A DNA stretch of 64,000 nt from the NCBI RefSeq assembly GCF_023734775.1, contig NZ_AP025732.1:4586501-4650500 (forward strand), in the 5' to 3' direction. Under the pieces are notes generated by a model. That model was given only the letters and a program-made list of their open reading frames with translations, did no database searches and was not told the DNA's origin. Position 1 is the first letter of the stretch. Each line of letters starts with the position of its first letter. Source of the stretch: Nostoc cf. commune SO-36 (GTDB lineage Bacteria; Cyanobacteriota; Cyanobacteriia; Cyanobacteriales; Nostocaceae). This document shows, in pieces, positions 57,669-64,000 of the stretch. The translations under genes were made by a program, and so were the position numbers.

Positions 57669-58897
57669 TGATTTTGGCGACAAATTCCAAATGCTGAAGT
57701 ATAGGCGTGTAAAAAGGTTCTGCCACCTACAGGGCCGATTTCACCGCCACAGAAAAAGCCGCCTACAGGAATATCGCTAACGTAGCGCCGAAATAGTTCA
57801 GAATCGAAATTGGGTTTACCATAGAGTCCTTCACCTCGCCCTAAACAGGCAAACATTAAGGCGGCTACAGCAGAAGGTTCAGATTCTCGTTGGTGTTGAT
57901 AACTTTGTAGGAGTAATTCTAGGTCGTCGGCAGAGGCTTGGGCATCACGGAGGTGGAATTGTAGCCTTTGACCAGGACGGACGCGATCGCCAATTGCGAT
58001 CGCCCCAGCAGTTGGATCGACCCCAAGAATACCACGAATTAAAAAGTCTCCCTGTTGCAAAGCCAGCTTAAATTCATCCATTGCCACACCAACAAACAGA
58101 GAGTGCTGGGCTAAAACCCGTTCTTCTTCGCTGAGACTGGCAATCAAATCTCGTAACACCATTAAAGGCACTTTCTCATCTAACTCTAAGATGATGTTGC
58201 GATCGGCTTTTGTGACTTGCAACGGTTTGCCAATCGGTCGGCATCCTTGGGCTACAATCGTTTCCAAAACAATATTGCCAGTCAAAGCTATACCAACAGT
58301 ACCTTCACGATACAGGCTTTGGTGTTCTTCACCACTGGCATCGTTACAAAATAGGGCAGCACGACCACCCATACCCCCACCACTAGCCTGTCCTCCCACT
58401 ATTACAGAGCCTGGATAAGCAAAATCCAACCCCTGCAACAAATCGTTGATTCCAGAGGCAAAAGAACTAGACAGCAAGATAAACTGGGGTGTTGGTGATG
58501 GTGGCACACCAATCAAATCAAGCCAAGCATCTGGTGAACTGTCTAAATCAGGTAATTCTTCAGCGACAACATGAAATACTTGAATCTTCACTCCTGGAAG
58601 GTGTGCTAAAGTCAAGCTGATAGCTGGTTCAGCCTCTAATTCTTGAATATCTCCGCCAACTGTTGTCCCAATTACACCTCCACCACTACAGCCAATTAGC
58701 ACTGGCACAGAAAGTTTCTCAGCTAACAACGGTAACAGTCGGGAATACTCACTCGTAAAAGCAGACGAAATGAATACCAGTCCTAGATCAGCAGGTGCTG
58801 TTAACGATGATACAGCTCGTTCCACCACATCTGTAACAGCGGCTTCCAAAGAATGACGGGTTGATAGGGCATTTGCCCACTGCATTTGGTCTGCCAT
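57662..58897 (-). CDS. FIST domain (FIST_N/FIST_C) sensory protein
   Basis: A 411-residue soluble protein. FIST_N at about 30-230 (LGLVFISSAFTSEYSRLLPLLAEKL, VPVLIGCSGGGVIGTT, GGQASGGGMGGRAALF) and FIST_C at about 235-395 (IGDRVRPGQRLQFHLRDAQASADDL, GGFFCGGEIGPVGGRTFLHAYTSAFGI). FIST proteins are thought to bind small ligands such as amino acids. This one carries no kinase or methyl-acceptor domain, so it may be a free-standing sensor or enzyme. Confidence 0.88.
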   Translation of the reverse strand: MADQMQWANALSTRHSLEAAVTDVVERAVSSLTAPADLGLVFISSAFTSEYSRLLPLLAEKLSVPVLIGCSGGGVIGTTVGGDIQELEAEPAISLTLAHLPGVKIQVFHVVAEELPDLDSSPDAWLDLIGVPPSPTPQFILLSSSFASGINDLLQGLDFAYPGSVIVGGQASGGGMGGRAALFCNDASGEEHQSLYREGTVGIALTGNIVLETIVAQGCRPIGKPLQVTKADRNIILELDEKVPLMVLRDLIASLSEEERVLAQHSLFVGVAMDEFKLALQQGDFLIRGILGVDPTAGAIAIGDRVRPGQRLQFHLRDAQASADDLELLLQSYQHQRESEPSAVAALMFACLGRGEGLYGKPNFDSELFRRYVSDIPVGGFFCGGEIGPVGGRTFLHAYTSAFGICRQNQL

Positions 58898-59267
58898 GAG
58901 TTTTGAGCTTCTTTCTCTTTTTAGGCTAGTAGGTTTAGATTTGTTTTGGGAAAAATTGCATATTACAAGAATTGATGCCAGCTCTTTGTCTCCTCCATCC
59001 CAAGAAGCTGGGGTTGTGATTCCTTAATAGAGGCATATAAATATATTGTATGATTGTTTATCTATGCTACTGATTCCATAAAATCTTAAAAAATAAAGGT
59101 AAATGCATTATAAATGCCGTACTTTGCTGTATTGGTTAGAAATCAATAGCCTAAAATACTAACTTATGATCGGCTAAGTGGTTAGAATGGTTAAGAATCA
59201 AGCCCAAAACTGCCATTTCTGAAGTTTTTCTATACTAGTATTAACAACACACAACGAGATTAAATCA
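58898..59267. other. promoter region of cp12
   Basis: 370 bases between divergent FIST and cp12 genes. Contains the promoters; no repeat or RNA recognised. Confidence 0.45.
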
Positions 59268-59513
59268 ATGACCAACATCCAAGAAACAGCAAAAGGCGAC
59301 ATCCAAGAGAAAATTCAAGAAGAAGTGGAACAAGCGCGTACTGTCTGTGATGTTAACGGTAGCAACTCACCAGAGTGTGCTGCTGCTTGGGATGCAGTAG
59401 AAGAATTGCAAGCCGAAGCTTCTCACAAGCGTCAAAGCAAGCCAAAAAACTCTCTAGAACAGTATTGTGATGACAATCCAGATGCAATTGAATGCCGGGT
59501 TTACGACGACTAG
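59268..59513 (+). CDS. cp12: Calvin cycle protein CP12
   Basis: An 81-residue, acidic, mostly disordered protein. Two Cys pairs are present: C27/C37 (CDVNGSNSPEC) and C67/C76 (CDDNPDAIEC). The core motif AAWDAVEEL is at 39-47. Oxidised in the dark, CP12 ties glyceraldehyde-3-phosphate dehydrogenase and phosphoribulokinase into an inactive complex; in the light thioredoxin frees them. The N-terminus is somewhat longer than the shortest forms. Complete, with ATG at 59268. Confidence 0.95.
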   Translation: MTNIQETAKGDIQEKIQEEVEQARTVCDVNGSNSPECAAAWDAVEELQAEASHKRQSKPKNSLEQYCDDNPDAIECRVYDD

Positions 59514-60215
59514 GAATTGAGGTAAGTGAATTTTCTGTTGCTTGGTCAGCAGGCAAGCAGGATTGACCGAAAAAGACGCAAATAGCGGGGGAAGCGGATA
59601 CTCGCCAATGTCCTCCGCTTGTAAGCGTTTTGTTTAAAGCTCCAGCTTGAGTCGTAAAAACAAAGAATAAATCACTTATTTTAACCAAAACGCATCTCCA
59701 AAACGAGAAACTGCGGCTTACATAAATTAAACAACAAGTTAATTTGCAACAGGGGTGTACATCTGTACGCCCCTATCAATCTATTTGTAGTAAGTAGGCA
59801 AAATAGAAGGAGGCTCTCTCTTGAACTGCCCTCTACCTCCTGCCTTCCTCGATAAATTAAATTATGTTACACAATATATTTTAATTACATTCGTTTGTAG
59901 TCAGCGGCTCCAACCCTTACTACAAACTTTTAATTATTCACGCCCACTCACTTCAGTTTCGTGAAATAGTATGGCTGACTTGGTGAGCTTGTACAAAAAA
60001 GTCAAAGCACTACCTTTAGTTAGCGACTGGGCTTTGTGCTTTGATTAAACTATTATCAAGAAGAATTCATAATGAATTGGAGTCCGACAGACTCCTGAAT
60101 AAAAAGGTTTAACACCCCTGTCTTATTAAGCAGTTTAGAATCAGGTAGTGGTATAAAACCCTACTTGATTTATTCTGACCCTAACTTTCTTTTGATCTAT
60201 TGTTTGAGAAAAACT
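59514..60215. other. 700-base intergenic region with two hairpins
   Basis: No ORF of note. Two inverted repeats are visible: GGGGTGTACA / TGTACGCCCC (59752-59773) and TCAAAGCAC / GTGCTTTGA (60002-60010 and 60036-60044). A small RNA could lie here, but I do not recognise a known cyanobacterial one. Confidence 0.5.
60002..60044 (+). terminator. hairpin with 9-bp stem
   Basis: TCAAAGCAC (60002-60010) and GTGCTTTGA (60036-60044), preceded by six A and followed by TTAAA. It would end a transcript coming from either direction. No gene ends nearby on the plus strand, which is why a small RNA upstream is worth checking. Confidence 0.5.
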
Positions 60216-60812
60216 ATGGACTATGATATTTGGTTTCGCCCTTTCGTCTGGATTGATTACCGACTGGCAGTATTATTCCTGGTACTTATTCCGCTAATTC
60301 TTTTGATTTGGGCTTTTGTGCAAAAAGCGGAAGGCATACAACGCTTATTGGCTATATACTGGCGAGTATCAAGCCTAGTAGCTATAACGATTTACTTAAT
60401 GATTGCCCAGTATCCAGTTAGCTTTATTTCTGGGTTGATAGCTCAGATATTGATCCCGATTTCACTGTGGTTCTGGGTGGATATTAACGATGAAATTGAA
60501 TATCAAACCAGTGGCTCTTTGAAATTGATTTTTACCTCTTGGCGCTGGGCTACAACTGTTTATTGTATTTTGGGTACACTAGCCTTTATCCCTTTTTTGG
60601 GTTGTGCTTTTTCTGGCAACGCTCTGAAAACTCCCTATTGTCGTGTCTGGTTCGAGGCTCCCTTGCTATTCAAAGAATATTTCCATGCTAATAGCAAGGC
60701 TGAATTCTTAGGTTTTCTCGGCATAACTAGTTTAGTAATTTATGTGCTTTACTTAAGCTACTTTGTTCTGATTAAGCTGGGCAAGCAGGGACGCTCTGCC
60801 ACACCACAGTAA
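60216..60812 (+). CDS. DUF3177 membrane protein
   Basis: 198 residues from the ATG at 60216 (MDYDIWFRPFVWIDYRLAVL). An upstream in-frame start at 60165 would add 17 residues. About five membrane helices. The N-terminal FRPFVWIDYRLAVLF and the central YCRVWFEAP are marks of DUF3177, found in cyanobacteria and plastid-bearing relatives. Function unknown. The next gene starts 36 bases downstream on the same strand. Confidence 0.8.
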   Translation: MDYDIWFRPFVWIDYRLAVLFLVLIPLILLIWAFVQKAEGIQRLLAIYWRVSSLVAITIYLMIAQYPVSFISGLIAQILIPISLWFWVDINDEIEYQTSGSLKLIFTSWRWATTVYCILGTLAFIPFLGCAFSGNALKTPYCRVWFEAPLLFKEYFHANSKAEFLGFLGITSLVIYVLYLSYFVLIKLGKQGRSATPQ

Positions 60813-60848
60813 CCGTCGCTGCACCACCTTACCCCCACTCTTAAAAAA

Positions 60849-61145
60849 ATGAATTCCATTGGCAAGCGACTGGAACAATACACCGCTAAACGTCCCCAAG
60901 AAGTCCTAATTGTAACGGTGGAAATTTCTGATGAGCAAGATACAATTGCTATTTTCAAAGGCTTTTCCAGTTCTTTGATGCGCCCTACGGCATTTGATGC
61001 AGATGTACCAGTTATGCCAGATGGGGCAAACATTCTCAATATTGACCGAGTAGCCAGTCCTTACAATCCTGAAGCACCTCGTTATATTCAACAAGGAATT
61101 TCTTGGGAAGCTATGGAAGCTTTATTATCAGAAGTGGGAGTCTGA
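60849..61145 (+). CDS. conserved small protein of cyanobacteria
   Basis: A 98-residue soluble protein: LEQYTAKRPQEVLIVTVEISDEQDTIAIFKGFSSSLMRPTAFDADVPVMPDGANILNIDRVASPYNPEAPRYIQQGISW. The mixed alpha/beta pattern and conserved tail suggest a folded domain that I have seen only in cyanobacteria and plant plastid proteins. No function known to me. It probably forms an operon with the DUF3177 gene. Confidence 0.7.
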   Translation: MNSIGKRLEQYTAKRPQEVLIVTVEISDEQDTIAIFKGFSSSLMRPTAFDADVPVMPDGANILNIDRVASPYNPEAPRYIQQGISWEAMEALLSEVGV

Positions 61146-61273
61146 TTAATTCGTAATAATTAACCAACGGAGAGTTGTCTGATGAGCCGAATTAATTACG
61201 ATTCAATAAATTCTGATTTTCATCAAGTTATAAGTAGGTATTCAAAACTTAACGTACAAAAAGATGCTTGTTT

Positions 61274-62704
61274 TTACTTGTCTTCGTAGTTACCCTGCAT
61301 CCAATTACCTAGCTCTTCATGAGAAATAAGAGTATTTTGTTCTCCACACAAAGAGAGGTTATATTCTTGAATAATTAAATTTTTAAGTATTTCCTCATTT
61401 GCAGAGTTAATTCCGATTGCTTTCACATAAGTGTCTCTAGCTTCAGCAAATCGACCTAGCATACTATAAGTTGTCCCTCTTAAAACTAGGGCTTGTTCGT
61501 ATAAGGGATTTAACTCTATAGCTTTATTAAGGGAGTTTAACGCATCCGTCAGAAGGCTTTGATCAAAGCCTGCTATGCGTAGTTTTGAGCAAGCTAAACA
61601 GTAGCGAAGTTCAGGATTAGCGGGGTTAAGTCTAATTGCAAAATTAAAATCATTTATTGATTTAGCAATTAGATTATCAGAATTGTCAGGATTAAGTTGG
61701 TCAAGTTGGAAGTAAGCTATTCCTCTTCGATGAAAAAGCCTGTAATTATACTTTAGAGGCGGATATAAATCAATTGCTCTACTTGTGTATTCTATGATGG
61801 CTTGATAGTTTTGTCTTTCAAAGCTATCTGTTGCAAGCTTGACTAGGAATGAAGCTAACTTAGGTTGTTCCTGAATAGACTTTGAAAATAAATTAATGGC
61901 TGCACTATAATTACCAGCTTCATGCTCTTTGAAACCATTAGTAAACAGATCCCCTTTATCAAAATGGATGTCAAAGTTTCTAAGAAAATCTCTGTGATAG
62001 ATAATTTGTTTGGAATTTATATCATCAATAACATAATATCCAAACGGTTGCTGTGAGTTAAATTTGTTTATTGTGTTAATGATTCCAGATAAAAATAATC
62101 CTACTTCAAAATGGTTTTCTTGTGCTTTAAAAAAATACCAAGTAATTGAATGAGAATCTTTTACATGAAACCAATATCCTTGACCAATAACACACAAAAC
62201 ATCTATTAACGGGTCATTTCCAAAATTAGCATCATATTCAGCATACCTTTCAAATTCAGATTTTCCTTTTAAATCAGTATTATAAGCAAAATATACAGTT
62301 ATTGGTTTTCTAGGAGCTAATGGCTTAAGCTGTCTCAATTTTTTGAATTTTTCTATTGTTTCTTGAATCTGTGAGGCATTTGATCTAGTTTTTATCTCAA
62401 AAACATAAAAGCAACTTTCTACTGGATAACATCCCTCAGATCCTCCAAATAAAATTGGAGGAATAGATGCTTTGTTATAAATTAATAAATCGATTTCTGA
62501 AGAACTTTTACCTAAATAATCAACTACTTCACCACTTCCTAAATCCCAACCAAATGGAAGATAACTTTGTAGTAATCTATCAAGGGTATTTTCTCTAAAA
62601 CCTCCTCGCAAGCCCTTATGTTTAATATTATCTATCTCATTTGAAGTAGATATTAAATGCTTTATGTCTGTTTCAATTCTTTGCTGATATACGGGATGAA
62701 CCAT
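61274..62704 (-). CDS. DUF6602 nuclease-like domain fused to TPR repeats
   Basis: A 476-residue protein. The N-terminal domain (1-190) has the DUF6602 pattern LGSGEVVDYLGKSSSEIDLLIYNKASIPPILFG and then CFYVFEIKTRSNASQI. The E70/D72 and E103-x-K105 residues match a PD-(D/E)XK nuclease-like active site. From about residue 245 a TPR array follows (about six units, for example LVLRGTTYSMLGRFAEARDTYVKAIGIN). TPR fusions are unusual for this domain. It stands alone; the base composition is AT-rich compared with neighbours, which hints at horizontal acquisition. A defence role is possible, not shown. Confidence 0.7.
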   Translation of the reverse strand: MVHPVYQQRIETDIKHLISTSNEIDNIKHKGLRGGFRENTLDRLLQSYLPFGWDLGSGEVVDYLGKSSSEIDLLIYNKASIPPILFGGSEGCYPVESCFYVFEIKTRSNASQIQETIEKFKKLRQLKPLAPRKPITVYFAYNTDLKGKSEFERYAEYDANFGNDPLIDVLCVIGQGYWFHVKDSHSITWYFFKAQENHFEVGLFLSGIINTINKFNSQQPFGYYVIDDINSKQIIYHRDFLRNFDIHFDKGDLFTNGFKEHEAGNYSAAINLFSKSIQEQPKLASFLVKLATDSFERQNYQAIIEYTSRAIDLYPPLKYNYRLFHRRGIAYFQLDQLNPDNSDNLIAKSINDFNFAIRLNPANPELRYCLACSKLRIAGFDQSLLTDALNSLNKAIELNPLYEQALVLRGTTYSMLGRFAEARDTYVKAIGINSANEEILKNLIIQEYNLSLCGEQNTLISHEELGNWMQGNYEDK

Positions 62705-62776
62705 GATTAATTCTACAATTGGTTAAAGACAAGTTCATTCAGATACAAAAGAAGTTTTAACACAATTTTTTAAAAA

Positions 62777-63892
62777 ATGTCCCGTTCTGGATACACACTC
62801 CCGGTATTTGCCTGTGCTGCTGCTGTTGCAGCTTTACATTGGTTACGCGATCGCCAACCCCTAACTTTAGCATCTATAGATTTGATTGAACCGACTCAAA
62901 TCGCAGAAATCCCCATTGAGCAGGTAGCAGGACTATCTGAAAATATGGCTTTAGCAATAACTCGCAGCGATCCTGGCGATAATCTCGATTTGACTAAAAA
63001 TACACCGATTTGGGCACTGCTGGAATGGCGAGAACAGGGTGATGATGCTGTAATCATTAAAGGCGGGGAAGGAATTGGCAGACAAATGAATGCTGACGAC
63101 AAGCCAGCTATTTATGCCTATGCTCAAAGGCTGTTGCAAGAAAATTTGCAACGGATGCTAGCACCGGGGCAAAAAATCACGGTGACGATTATTCTACCCG
63201 AAGGGCGATCGCTAGCTGTTCGCACTTCAAATTCTGCTTTTGGTGTGGTTGAAGGACTTTCCCTTTTAGGTACAACCGGTATTTCTCAACCCTTAAGTAC
63301 ACCAGATCAGCTTGCAGTTTTTCGGGCAGAATTACAAAATAAAGCCAGTCTTTTTGAGACTTTAGTATTCTGTATCGGGGAAAATGGCCTAGATTTGGCG
63401 CGTAAACTAGGGATTAATCCTGAACAATTGGTCAAAACTGCTAACTGGCTTGGCCCAATGTTAGTAGAAGCTGATGTGCTGGGCGTGAAAGAAATCTTAT
63501 TATTTGGCTATCACGGTAAGCTGATGAAACTGGCTGGCGGGATTTTTCACACCCATCACTACTTGGCTGATGGACGGCGAGAAATTTTAGCAGCGCACTG
63601 TGCGATCGCAGGTTTAAAATCACCAGATATCCAAGCTGTATTTAACAGTGCAACCGCCGAAGCCGCACTAAAATACTTAAAATCGCTAGATGCTACAACT
63701 GGTAGTAATTGGGTAAATCAAGTTTACACTGCGATCGCCGAAACTATCGATGTTCGTTCCCAAGAATACATCCAAAGCCATAGCGAAAAGGGCACAGCAG
63801 TTACAGTCTGTGGCTCGATTCTGTTTGATCGCGATCGCAAAATTATCGTGAAGAGTAAAACTGCTGCTCTGTTGATGGGAAAATTATGTTAA
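62777..63892 (+). CDS. cbiD: cobalt-precorrin-5B C1-methyltransferase CbiD
   Basis: A 371-residue enzyme of the anaerobic-type corrin ring pathway (cobalamin synthesis), adding the C1 methyl group. SRSGYTLPVFACAAAVAAL near the start, VEGLSLLGTTGISQPLS, LVFCIGENGLDLARKLG, LFGYHGKLMKLAGGIFHTHHYLADGRREILAAHCAIAG are the family motifs. ATG at 62777. No cobalamin riboswitch fits in the 72-base gap before it. The window ends about 110 bases after its stop without another gene. Confidence 0.93.
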   Translation: MSRSGYTLPVFACAAAVAALHWLRDRQPLTLASIDLIEPTQIAEIPIEQVAGLSENMALAITRSDPGDNLDLTKNTPIWALLEWREQGDDAVIIKGGEGIGRQMNADDKPAIYAYAQRLLQENLQRMLAPGQKITVTIILPEGRSLAVRTSNSAFGVVEGLSLLGTTGISQPLSTPDQLAVFRAELQNKASLFETLVFCIGENGLDLARKLGINPEQLVKTANWLGPMLVEADVLGVKEILLFGYHGKLMKLAGGIFHTHHYLADGRREILAAHCAIAGLKSPDIQAVFNSATAEAALKYLKSLDATTGSNWVNQVYTAIAETIDVRSQEYIQSHSEKGTAVTVCGSILFDRDRKIIVKSKTAALLMGKLC

Positions 63893-64000
63893 TTTATTAT
63901 GAATAATCGTAAACAATCCAAATAAATAATCTCTTAAGTAACCACTCTAGGGTAAGTTTATCCTTTTAATACCACCTCCGCCTCCGAGACTAGACAAGCG

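Noticed and set aside
59514..60215. Known cyanobacterial small RNA (Yfr1/Yfr2 type)
   Set aside because: Neither the ACTCCTCACAC core of Yfr1 nor a clear Yfr2 motif was found, so no name is given.
62705..62776. Cobalamin riboswitch before cbiD
   Set aside because: Only 72 bases separate the genes, too short, and no B12-box-like sequence is visible.

Overview
The window comes from a filamentous, probably Nostoc-like (Nostocales) cyanobacterium. The evidence is the many GCGATCGC (HIP1) palindromes, a tRNA-Leu(UAA) gene interrupted by a group I intron, cp12, ndhL, a CyaC-type adenylate cyclase, the DUF4335/DUF3038 pair, and many tracts of degenerate heptanucleotide repeats between genes. It is ordinary chromosome, with no prophage, CRISPR array or large genomic island.

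Layout. 1-3.8 kb: a secreted TPR protein, a sigma-like protein, a membrane VOC-fold protein, a Uma2 nuclease-like protein and a small hypothetical. 3.8-5.2 kb: a solitary tnpB element with IS200/IS605-type hairpin ends, lying just behind the phosphate operon pstS-C-A-B (5.2-9.2 kb), which has a good Pho box upstream of pstS. 9.7-10.9 kb: bioY and lspA. 11-17 kb: a secreted Thr/Pro-rich protein, an FHA-containing class A penicillin-binding protein, a four-helix-bundle protein, and the DUF3038-DUF4335 pair. 17.3-20.5 kb: apt, a DppB-type permease, tRNA-Gly(UCC) and a TonB-like protein. 20.6-24.1 kb: a cyaC gene split into three reading frames. 25-30.3 kb: a GNAT protein, a hypothetical, hisC, a YqiA-like esterase and glutathione reductase. 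30.6-33.8 kb: a FecR-domain protein with an 11-copy 24-bp repeat, divergent from a probable outer-membrane barrel protein. 33.9-39.1 kb: a rhodanese, an MnmC-like methyltransferase (split), an HD-GYP response regulator and glmU. 39.4-45.4 kb: a TPR protein, a hicBA remnant, DUF29, isoaspartyl peptidase, DUF2256, an SMI1/KNR4 immunity-like gene (split) and selO (split near its start). 45.4-50.7 kb: an ABC exporter, trpA, a DUF3007 gene (split), ndhL and trnL with its intron. 51-64 kb: a split conserved hypothetical, a UPF0104 membrane protein, two broken lipoprotein genes, mtnP, a phosphoesterase, a FIST protein, cp12, DUF3177, a DUF6602-TPR protein and cbiD.

The most striking overall signal is the number of single-base indels, mostly in short homopolymers, that split otherwise well-conserved genes: cyaC twice, the MnmC-like gene, a TPR gene, hicB twice, SMI1, selO, DUF3007, the 51-52 kb hypothetical and two lipoprotein genes. 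Some of these genes (selO, and DUF3007 between ndhL and trpA) are not expected to be lost. Residual sequencing or assembly error is therefore a serious explanation for several of them. The lipoprotein cluster and the hicBA remnant carry enough damage to be real decay. Functional names rest on motif recognition by eye; no database search was possible.
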